Shown: positions 12,091 to 22,700 of the stretch, piece by piece | How the letters are laid out: every line of letters begins with the position of its first letter | Position numbering within the stretch: the first letter of the stretch is position 1 | From: Mya arenaria | Lineage: Eukaryota; Mollusca; Bivalvia; Myida; Myidae | DNA length: 64,000 nucleotides | NCBI RefSeq assembly: GCF_026914265.1 | Contig: NC_069124.1 | Location: forward strand, 88,861,733-88,925,732 | Direction: 5' to 3' | The notes under the pieces: model-generated | Database searches by the model: none | What the model was told of the DNA's origin: nothing | The model's input: only the letters and a program-made list of their open reading frames with translations | Translations under genes and position numbers: made by a program

Positions 12091-15000
12091 CTAGGTGCCC
12101 CCGGCCTGCTTCTCCGCGTTCGCCGCCTGTTCCTCCATCGTCTGCAGTCACATGGATAATTAATACAACAAAATGTGAAGAAAATCCTTTAGTGTAACTG
12201 CTAGTAATGCTTCTATGCAGTATACAGAGTCATTTTCAAAGTTTTACCTACATGTACATGCATGATATATATGAAAATATGCAGGCGCTGTGACAGTTAT
12301 ATTGTCCCTTAACTTTGATCTGCGGTGACTGCCGAAAGGAAGGGACAAGTACCTGTTTCCAGTTGTCATGGCAGCGGATGCATCCCTTTAGGAGATGTTC
12401 GGTCTCCGGCAGCAGCTTGGACAGCGTTGTGTACATGGGCTTACAGATGAAACCGATAAACCCCACCTGCATAATACACGACCGCTAACATGATGAAAAC
12501 ATGGCTTATTGACCGGGAATTAGTAAAAATGAACAGAGATGCATGCATTATAGATAATTTGCCACGTAAATGTGTTTTTTTTATTCAGAAGAACGCATTT
12601 ATCGTACACGAAAATGTATGTAAAAGCCGGATGAAAGACAGCCACTCGTGAAACACGTGAGGATAACTTACCTGCATCTTGGGTATGTCTCTCTGGTTAA
12701 TCCGGTCCATCATAGGGAGCGGTTGCAGGCCACGCTTCTTTTCCTCGTCACCCTTGCAACATTTAGAAACTTTATTAAACAACGACATTTATGACATCAC
12801 CAATACTAGTTCTGTAAACGTGGCTGCTTTCCCTATTGCATAATGTGCATTTTACCGCCATTCAGGATATTACTAGCGATGATCTCGTTTCAACTTCAAT
12901 TATCGATGACCTAAACCGGGGATCGTAGATGACTTGACAGGAAACTGACCTGCATGTAAAACTCCTCGTATATGTATTTGGCGGTCCTCTGCTGGGTTTC
13001 CCAAGGCTTGGTGATGGCACACAGATCGGCGGCCGTCATAATGAGCGACAGCAGGGCCTCCCTGTGCGGCTCCGTCTCCGGATTGAAGCCGCCCTCATCC
13101 ATTACGCTTGTGAGGTACTTCTGGGTTGGAAAGTACAAGGCAAGGTCTGTGGCAAGTATGTGGGTCCTGGAAGGTTAGCAGATAGATAAAAGCAGACAAT
13201 AAACCAACCCCAACATCGGAAATTGCTGAAGTCCAGATTACCTTTATGTATTGAAATTATTTTTGCTTTCGTGCTTTTCGGTTAAATAATATGGTGTGGT
13301 ACGGTCGTAACATTCGGAGATTCTCGATAAAAATAGCCGAGGAGTTCCGGATGACTGGCCATACCCGGAAAACAGTAGTTATCGGGTCGAGTTTTATGCA
13401 AGCGACGGATAATACACATACAAATGTATATGGTTACCTTATTTTTTCCAGAAGATTTTTATGTTCAAACGCAGTAAGGTGTGAGAAGATTTCATGACCG
13501 TCTGCGTGTAGGATGGTGACAGTCTGCTTGTAGTGGTGCTGCTCCATCACTGATGTGGTGTACAGGGCTGCAAGGGGGTGCTTCAGCTTCTTGAAGAACT
13601 CATTGTTGAAGCCGCGGTGATCGATATCGTGGCACAGACCGCCGATGATGATCGCCATCTTCTCCAAGTTGGTTAGGTTCAAACCACTCTTCGCAATGAT
13701 CTGCCAGAGCGCGTGCGCCACGTGGAAACCATGATGCCAGTTGTGATACTGGATGTTTCGGTAGTTTTTCCGCACGGTGAGCACGAAGCGACACAGCTTC
13801 GCCATTTCAAACTCGTTCTCACCAAACGACTCCAAGATCATGCGGATGAATAGCTGGGGCAAGATGTTGTTGTAGTCATAGCAACAGAAGTCGAACGAGT
13901 CGAAGTTGGCTGGTACCTGCTTACGAGGCAGGATCGGCTTCTCATACAAGGCGTTGAACTCGTCCTCTGGACACGAGATATGGTACTGCAGAACATCCAT
14001 CGCCACCTAGCCAACAAACTAAACACTAAGCCACTTGTCAAGGTTCATGTTTTCCTAGGCCGCCTCTATTATCAGAACAGCCTTTTACGTTAAAAATGGT
14101 AGTTAAGTTTAATTATGTGTTACATGTATTGATCTTTTTAAACACCACGGCATACGAGCTATTCATACGAAACAATTAAATCACACTTAAAGAACAAATT
14201 AGTTGGGCAACAAGTATATCCATTGAAGTAAAAATCTAATCAATTGTATTATTGAAACTTATTATTTGGATCAAAGCATTTGCAAATCAACACTAATGTG
14301 ACTTTGAAGAGATGACTTGTTGGCATCCATGTTACCTTGTACTTCATCTGTTTGTGCGAGAGCATGTTGTATATGCGGGAGTAGTGAATGGCGAGCGCGC
14401 AGTAGACGGCGAACAGCTTGAACGCGCTCTCATCATCCACCGTGAAGTGGGCCCCGTTCTTCCTGCAAAACACCGTGACAAGGGATCGCATTTACCTTTT
14501 CAGAATCGAATGTCAAACAGCATTTATGTATTTTAGAAGCCTTTATTTGTCATTTTAAATAAATATAGAAAGTTGTATTTAATTATGTTCTTTAAAGCGG
14601 TGTTGCTGTAACACTGGTCTAGAATAGCTTGAGTAACTGATGCTAGGGTAAATAAGAACCTGTTAATCATCTGTACGACCCCAAGCACACCATGCTTGCC
14701 GCTGATAGGCATACACAGGATGTTGCGTGTCCGGTAGCCCGTCTTCTTATCCACCTCCTGGTTAAAGCGTTCGTCGCTGTACGCGTCCTTGATGTTCACG
14801 CTCTAGTTGAAACATGTCCGATATGAATTTAATATCATGATGTAGAGAACTGCGGTTTCACAAAGTTACTAAAATGCTGATATATATAGCCCATGCAGAA
14901 AAACTAAATTAAAACTTAACTAATAGGCATTGTGATGAACGCAATACAGATAATAAACATATGTAGATACAACGATCTCGCGAAACTTGCCTCCCCGGTC

Positions 15001-16442
15001 CTGGCGACGAATCCTGCGATACCGAGCTCCTTGGAGAAGCGAATCTGGGAGGTTTTCGTGTACTCCGGGACCCCTGTAGTGCTCATCTTACCCTCGTCAA
15101 AGTAGTCCGCATACAATTCGTCCCTGCACGGCAAATGACATAAATAATAAAACACGAAGTAGGCACTTCAACAACACAACAATAATATGTTAACATCCGG
15201 GTGTCTGCGAAACGTTACGATAGTAAATATGTTTCAAAAGGGCCAAGCACGGATTACTAGTAATTGAAAACAACATTAACGCATAACTGACCAATAAATG
15301 ACAACTGTTAAGTTAGTCAAAGCGCATTTGGCGAGAAAAAGAGGAAAAGTGGATAACTTTAAATAGCGTTCGAACGTCCAAACATAAGACCATAGCAGAA
15401 CTAGAGTACCTCTCCTCGTCGACGAGGAAGAGCGCACTGCGGTCGGCACACACGAGGTTCTTGGTGAAAGTCATGATGTTGGTGACGAGGGTGTCGATAT
15501 CTTCCATGTCATCGAACATGACGCGGGTCGTCTGAAGCAGGAATCCGTTCAGCGCCTCTTGGACTTGCAGCAACTGTTGAGCACGAGATGAAACATCCAA
15601 ACCGTTTAACAAAATCTTACACAGGAAACTTCAAGCTAAGCAATAGCAAGACAAAATGATTAATGGCTGCATTATTATCAGGTGTTTGTGTTCAATAGAC
15701 TCAGTATGGAGCTTACCCTGTTTTTCTTTATTTTCCGTACACACGCCATGATCCAGCTGAAAATGCCAGTTATCATCTCGAAGTCGTACTCGTCAAACGG
15801 CCGATTAAGATCCACGCGAACAAAGCTAATCAAGCAGAACACATTTCCGGTCTCCAGCATTATGGGACTGCAGAGCGCATGGCATTCATTAAAACGGTCA
15901 TCACCGACGCCATTTGGAAAACGTCGATCTTTGTGCACGTTGCTCACACAAAGCGGTTGATTTTTTACCGCTACGTAAGAGGCCAATGTATCATTGTGGC
16001 CGACGGAAGTGCTATGTATAGGACCTGTTTCCGGTGTGTATTTCGCAATATCTTTTTCCGACGAATCCATCACAAACATAACAAACCCATCTGCATCCAA
16101 GGCACTTGTTATGATGTTGCAAATGTTGTATATTTGTTCGTAGATTTCTTCATCTGTTGAGCAGGAACATATTTTTCGTGTCATTGCTTCCATTCCAGTA
16201 TCAGTATACACTTGAGATATAGACTTAAACAAAGACTTTTTCCGTATTAGTCGCAAGTTACCGTAGACATTTTCATTCACTAGTTGCCTTTTTTTGGCGA
16301 TCAATTTCTCGAGCGTTTCACTGGATGTTGATTGAAGCAAATACTCTTCCGCAATGTGTGGGTGCTTCCTGAGGTAGTCCTTAACCTCAGCCTTCGAAAT
16401 AGTATTGTTCATTTTCTTTCTTATGAAACAACACAAAGGCAT
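12091..16442 (-). CDS. PDE10A: PDE10-like dual 3',5'-cyclic nucleotide phosphodiesterase, copy A
   Basis: Ten exons join in phase to 774 residues: 16442-15717, 15573-15410, 15123-14991, 14802-14660, 14462-14336, 14006-13438, 13166-12950, 12752-12672, 12466-12353, 12141-12091. Human PDE10A is about 780 residues. Start ATG 16442 has A at -3; a second in-frame ATG lies 10 codons on. The N-terminus ([16 protein letters not shown]) matches the PDE10 lead-in, then GAF-A (about residues 85-240), GAF-B (about 255-400) with [12 protein letters not shown], and the catalytic domain (about 500-740). Visible residues: YHNWHH (catalytic His about 519), the PDE signature [10 protein letters not shown] (about 557), the metal Asp in [18 protein letters not shown], and the purine-binding Gln in PKMQVGF. 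It should hydrolyse cAMP and cGMP. The intron 14803-14990 starts with GC (GAG|GCAAGT). The last exon, 16 residues and TAG, is short and less certain. Confidence 0.93.
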
Positions 16443-16506
16443 ACTATACTTATAAACATTTGATTTAACTTTTATTTAGAGCGCCATCTTGTTTATCCTT
16501 TAAATC

Positions 16507-16520
16507 TGACGTTATGACGT
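16507..16520 (-). promoter_or_regulatory. CRE-like double TGACGT motif upstream of PDE10-like copy A
   Basis: TGACGT at 16507-16512 and 16515-16520, 65-78 bp upstream of the start codon of copy A. TGACGT is the core of the cAMP response element. A GATGGCGCTC stretch (reverse of 16480-16489) lies between motif and start and resembles a YY1-type promoter motif. Function is inference from motif and position. Confidence 0.4.
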
Positions 16521-17036
16521 AAACAATATTTTGGCGCCAAAGCACGACATAAGGAACGTTATGATCGACGTTATTTAGTTGAACATTTTTAAAGTCAATG
16601 TGCTCGAGATTTACCTTTTGATACGAGTTATATTTCTAGTATTAATGTCAAATGCAGTTAAAGCACTAAATCCTGTATTCCAAACAAATGCTACTGTTTC
16701 ACATGCTGGTGAACCCTATTTCTTTTTTTACTATCCCATTATTTTCATTATATGAAGGGTTTACAGAAGCATCCAATAACTTTCCCAACTAAGATATGCT
16801 GAACATCTCTTCGGGACAAATCTTGATATTTGTTTTTACTTTTCAAACTGGAGACTTGTTTACACATCGAAATCAACTTTCATTTTCAGTATTTTCCATT
16901 AAGCTCGAAAATGTTTTTGCAATATTAACGAGATCGGCTTTTAACACTTTTTGTCAATCTTACTATTTGGGAGAGAAAAATAGACTAAAATTGTCGCGTC
17001 CAATACTTTGTGCCGCCGCATGTTCAAAAGTATCGA
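16521..17036. other. Intergenic, no feature recognised
   Basis: AT-rich sequence between the 5' end of PDE10-like copy A and the 38 bp array. Apart from the promoter-proximal motifs nothing is recognised. Confidence 0.5.
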
Positions 17037-17225
17037 ATGTAGCCCAGTATCCTCCATACAGTGATGGATATCGACTGTAGCCCAGTATCCTCCATACAGT
17101 GATGGGTAGCGACTGTAGCCCAGTATCCTCCATACAGTGATGGGTAGCGACTGTAGCCCAGTATCCTCCATACAGTGATGGGTAGCGACTGTAGCCCAGT
17201 ATTCCCCATACAGTGATGGGTATCG
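17037..17225. repeat. Minisatellite, 38 bp unit, left part of a split array
   Basis: Five units of 38 bp (AGTATCCTCCATACAGTGAT, GGGTAGCGACTGTAGCCC). Same family as 17884-19245 but with three extra bases (CTC) per unit. The array is interrupted at 17226 by a transposon. Confidence 0.95.
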
Positions 17226-17883
17226 TACGGTGGCAGAGAGGTGACATGTGTATGTTTTTATTTATCTCGTGCGCAAGACGCACGAGATACTATGTCGTGC
17301 GCACGAGTTACTAAGTCATGCGCACGAGATAATTTAGTCGTGTGCGATCAGCATAATACACACATATCACTCAGATATAGTGTTACGCGGATGAATGTTG
17401 CGACGAAGAATCTATGGTGACCCTCTGTATTGTGTTTGACTTTATTAGCAACGGGATTGAACTTTCTGGACCTCTGCATGGGTACCGAGTCGTGCGTCAA
17501 TGTTGCATTGTCAATGGTTTACGGGTTCGGGCCAACAATGTTGCTACCATCCTTCGTTTACACGACCCTCGGGGTAAATTAAATGTGACACCGTAAAGCT
17601 AACCTTTAAAATCTACCTAAGTTTCCAAAACGTATACTGAAATTGATATTAGCTTCTGATGTGTAATGGTGGTGGTGGTGGTGGCCGGTTTGTTCATTTG
17701 GGCGTGTGGAGGATGTATACATATTAGTATAATTTGAAATCAAACATAGAGCATTATACATTGTATTTTTATTTCAAGGCCAGTGATTTTATTTAACAGT
17801 GATGCAAAATCTAGTGTACAACTTAGTATGTCGTGCGCACGAGATAAATAAAAACATTAACATGTCACCTCTATGCCACCGTA
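17226..17883 (+). mobile_element. Non-autonomous DNA transposon, IS3EU-like, 658 bp
   Basis: Terminal inverted repeats of about 50 bp start TACGGTGGCA at 17226 and end TGCCACCGTA at 17883, with about three mismatches. A 6 bp duplication GTATCG (17220-17225 and 17884-17889) flanks it, cut exactly out of the surrounding minisatellite unit. Subterminal copies of TCGTGCGCACGAG occur near both ends. The internal frame 17414-17596 contains GPLHGYRVVRQ and VATILRLHDPRG, which resembles the helix-turn-helix region (HGYR...V...L) ahead of the integrase-like core in IS3-type transposases. The DDE core is missing, so it is an internally deleted copy. From memory, eukaryotic IS3EU transposons make 6 bp duplications, which fits; the family call is moderate. 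Confidence 0.6.
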
Positions 17884-19245
17884 GTATCGACTGTAGCCCA
17901 GTATCCATACCGTGTATCCATGCAGTGATGGTATCGACTGTCGCCCAGGTTCCATAAAGTGATGGGTATCGACTATCGCCCAGTATCCATACAATGATGG
18001 GTATCGACTATAGCTCAGTATCCATACAGTGATTGGTATCGACTGTAGGCCAGTATCATTCATGCAGTGATGGGTATCGACTGTGGCCCAGCTTCCATAC
18101 AGTGAGGGGTATCGACTGTAGCCTAGTATCCATACAGTGATGGGTATCGACTGTAGCCCAGTATCCATACAGTGATGGATATCGAATGTAGCCCAGTAAC
18201 CATACAGAGATGGGTATCGACTGTAGCCCAGTATCCATACAGTGATTGGTATCGACTGTAGCCCAGTATCATCCATGCAGTGATAGGTATCGACTGTAGC
18301 CCAGTATCTATACAGTGATAGGTATCGACTGTAGCCCAGTATTCATACAGTGATGGATATCGACTGTAGCCCAGTATCCATACAGTGATGGGTATCGACT
18401 GTAGCCCAGTATTCATACAGTGATGGGTATCGACTGTAGCCCAGTATCCATACAGTGATGGGTATCGACTAAAGCCAAGTATCATCCATACAGTGATGGG
18501 TATCGACTATAGCCAAGTATCTATACAGTGATGGGTATCGACTGTAGCCCAGTATCCATACAGTGATGGGTATCGACTGTAGCCCAGTATCCATACAGTG
18601 ATGGGTATCGACTATAGCCAAGTATCTATACAGTGATGGGTATCGACTGTAGCCCAGTATCCATACAGTGATCGGTATCTCCTGTAGCCCAGTATACATA
18701 CAGTGATGGATATCGACTGTAGCCCAGTATCCATACAGTGATGGGTATCGACTGTAGCCCAGTATCCATACAGTGAGGGGTATCGACTGTAGCCCAGTAT
18801 CCATACAGTGATGGGTATCGACTGTAGCCCAGTATCCACACAGTGATGGATATCGAATGTAGCCCAGTGTCCATACAGTGATGGATATCGAATGTAGCCC
18901 AGTATCCATACAGAGATGGGTATCGACTGTAGCCCAGTATCCATACAGTGATTGGTATCGACTGTAGCCCAGTATCATCCATGCAGTGATAGGTATCGAC
19001 TGTAGCCCAGTATCCATACAGTGATGGGTATCGACTATCGACTATAACCAAGTATCTATACAGTGATGGGTATCGACTTTAGCCCAGTATCCATACAGTG
19101 ATCGGTATCGACTGTAGTCCAGTATCCATACAGTGATGGGTATCGACTATAACCAAGTATCTATACAGTGATGGGTATCGACTGTAGCCCAGTATCCATA
19201 CAGTGATCGGCATTGACTGTAGCCCAGTATTGACTGTATTTGACT
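17884..19245. repeat. Minisatellite, 35 bp unit, right part of a split array
   Basis: About 38 units of 35 bp (AGTATCCATACAGTGATGGG, TATCGACTGTAGCCC) with frequent single-base variants and some units with an extra CATC. Long minus-strand frames (up to 182 codons) arise because three units (105 bp) contain no stop; they carry no known domain. Confidence 0.96.
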
Positions 19246-19784
19246 GAAGATTGTCGATAATACGAGTAGTACCGTTTATGGAAACAAAATGCACGCGAGT
19301 GGTCTCCCGACGGCAAACTTTGATAAGAAATTCATAGGAATCCTTCATATCTTTACTTCAGATTCACCAACTTCTTCATAAGAACGTTTCTGAATAGATG
19401 AAATTCCTATTTTAAGTTGAGACAGATTTTAGTTTTCTTAAGGAAAAATATTGAAGTATAAATGCCTTGTTTTGAAGACAGTGCGTCCCGTTTGATAAAA
19501 TTGACAATATTCGGTAGTGTATTTTTATGAAACATGCAAAATTGAGAGGTTAATTTCATGCAATCGAAATATGTAAAAACAGATATTATTCGTTAGGCCA
19601 AAACAATCTTGTCTCCACCAACATCTCCTCCAAAAGGTATTAACATTTTAACATGCTCATTCAAATAAATTCATGTATCTATGAAATACCTAAAAAACAT
19701 CCACATATCGATCAAAACGCAAAAAAGTATAGGGTCGGTCGGGTTAGTGGATACAAAGATATTTATGTTTACGCTTAATATAGT
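19246..19784. other. Region between minisatellite and PDE10-like copy B 3' end
   Basis: Unique-looking sequence that should include the 3' UTR of copy B (transcribed leftward). No AATAAA was picked with confidence and no other feature is recognised. Confidence 0.4.
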
Positions 19785-22700
19785 CTAGAGTTCGCGGTCA
19801 ACTGCGCGGGTATTGAGTGTTTTCTTTCTCGCCTCCTTTTCAGAGATAACCATCTGCCACTGCTCCTTGCATACGTCACATCCTGTTTGAAGCGGCTTTG
19901 TTTCCGGTATAAGGCGTATCAGGGTCGAATAAAGGGGCTTGCAGATAAAGTTGATAAAACCAATCTAAAATGGATAAGTGTATCGGGCATGTTTCTGAAC
20001 GTTCTCCTCATTCTGAATAATTCAAAGAAATGACAGATATATAAAAAACGCCCGATAGTTTCTTACCTGTTGATTCGGAATATCGTCCCAATTCAGACGG
20101 TCCATCATTGGCATCGGTTGCATGCCGCGGTTCTTTTCTTTATCGCCCTTCGAGAACAGGAAACATGATATTATACATTCACGCATGCAAGCACGCACAC
20201 ACGCACGCATGCACCCTACATTTTATAGCCTTGTGATGCCAATCGACAAATTGCAAGTACAAAACTCATTTAACTAACATTAAACTCAGGGTACAAACCT
20301 GCATGTAGAACTCCTCGTACAGTGCGTCCACCATACCTCTCTGAGTCTCCCAGGGCTTTGTGATGGCGCACAGGTCGGCTCCCGTCATCATGAGCGACAT
20401 CAAGGCCCGCCGGTGGTCCACCTCTGACAACGAGAATTTCTCGCTGTCAAGGAGGCCGCAAATTGTCTTCTGGTTGCCGAAATAGAGGGCAAGGTCCGTG
20501 GCCAGAATGTTGTCTCTTGAAAGCCAATTAACATATGATTGATCATTTTATTTTAAATAATTTTCGACAGTCCTATATTATCACACAATAATTTGGCTAG
20601 AAATGGTTTAAACCATTTTAACATATATTGACATATAGTCATATACACACTGGGGAGAAACAGTTGTATCCAAGTATACCTGATGTATGCAAGCAGCTGC
20701 TTGTACTGCTCCGAGGTCAAGTGTGAAAAGATGTCATGGCCCTCGGCGCTCAGGATTGTGACAGTCTGTTTGTAGTGGTGTTGTTCCATGATGGAAGTCG
20801 AGTACAGGGCCGCCAGAGGCTGCCGCGTCTTCCTGAAGAATTCGTTGCTGAAGCCGCGGTGGTCGAGATCATGGCAGATACCGCCGACAATCATCCCCAT
20901 TTTCTCTAGCCGGGAAAACTGGACTTCCTGACTCTCCGACACCATCCGCCAGAGACAATGCGCCACCTGGAACCCGTGCTCCCAGTTGTGGTACGGTACC
21001 GGTCGGTAGTTCTTTTTGACGGTGAGAACGAAGCGACATAGAGCTAGCAGATCAAATTCCTTCTTTCCGAAGTGTTCATACATGAGTTTGATGTACAGTT
21101 GTGGCAATATGACAGAGTTCTTCTTGTTACAGTTAAAGTCAAACGTGTAGAAGTCGAGGGGAACCTGGTCGACCGGCAGATGTGCGTTGTCATAGAGGGC
21201 GGCTGTCTCATCCTCGCTGCATGTGCAGTGGTACTCCAGAACCTCCATGGCAACCTTAAATACCACACACTCTATATCAACAATTTGTTATTGTTCAACA
21301 AACCGAAATAATGTAAATGATAATTACAGCAGATCTTCAAATGACATAAATAAACATCAACATAAACCAACATGTTTTTTTAATAAAGTTTAAATATTCT
21401 CGTAAAATATAATAGGGTTATTACTACTGCGTTTTGATCCGGGTGGTTGTATTCGACTCGAGTCGCGTTTTGCAGATTCAGATTTCACGAGGCGCTCTAG
21501 ACGAGTAAAATTAAAATCTTCAAAAATCCACGAGAGTCGAATACGACATTCCGGATCAAAACACAGTACTAATAACCCTTTTATTATATCTATTACTGGT
21601 TAGATCACTTAAAAGTTACATGTTTTAATAATAAATGTCATTTTAACGACGCACTGTTTTGTTTTATGACGTCATTTTAACATCGCGCAACGATACTTGT
21701 TATGACGTGACGTCACACTGGAGTGGAATACGGTCTACCGTATTTTGCGATATGTATTGCGTGTGGATTTATGATGGATATATAATAAATAGAGGAAATT
21801 TGTTTATTTCAGTGTAAGATCGTATAAAACATATTTTCACGAGTGGCGAAGCCACGAGCGAAAATGTAGTTTTTTATGATCACGAGTGAAATAAAATACG
21901 ATCTTACACTAAAATAAACAAATATTCTGTTTCTTTTATGCTTATTTTCGGAGTTTTATTTGTTGTTTTTTTTATTTATTTCTGAATTACCCCCTTTTTT
22001 TGAAAAGGGTGGGCTTTACGCCGCTACCCGTGGGGCACTCCTTTCGGTTTGCTGAGAAATAGTTCTCTGCTATTCATTTTTATTGCTTAATATTCGCTCG
22101 TTTTTTATTGCAAAGCTTTATGAACAGTAAACAATGAAGTATTATTAGTGCACATATGTTCCAAAAAATAATGAAAACACTTTTTATTTAAATATGGGCA
22201 TGAATACATAACCAAATTATTATGCCGCTATTTAAAGAATGAAAATTTGGAAGGTCAAATGTGTTAGCAAAACAAATGTGGATACTCATTGGATTTTAAC
22301 CATTCTTCTTAGTTTAAGACTGCATGTACGCGTGTTTTTATAGTAAGTTAATATTCAGTCATCTTACTGTCAGAGACCAGTCTGTTTCACTTTAAAAGGT
22401 TTGTTTTCCAGATAAAGAGTAAATGCCACGCTAGTTTGTTGACACATTTTGAGGTGTGGGTGGGGTAAAAAATATCGGATCTCTCTGTAAATTGTTGTGT
22501 GAATTCTCCAGGAAGCTCAATTTACGTACTACAACGGTTAACAGTTCAAACTACATTTGAACGATGATATAAAATTTTATTTATGTTCGAACAGGTGTTT
22601 TTGTCTGTAATTTGTATGAAAGCAAATGTTCGAACATTCAGCTTCAAACATCAGGAAAATGTTTGATAAACGGGATAACCGGTCATAAACGGTAAGTTGT

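Noticed and set aside
13600-14041. Frames overlapping the PDE10-like copy A catalytic exon in other phases
   Set aside because: Shadows of a conserved catalytic-domain exon; same for 21044-21311 in copy B.
17857-19348. Minus-strand frames up to 182 codons in the 35 bp array
   Set aside because: Three overlapping frames translate to the same permuted repeat; no domain.
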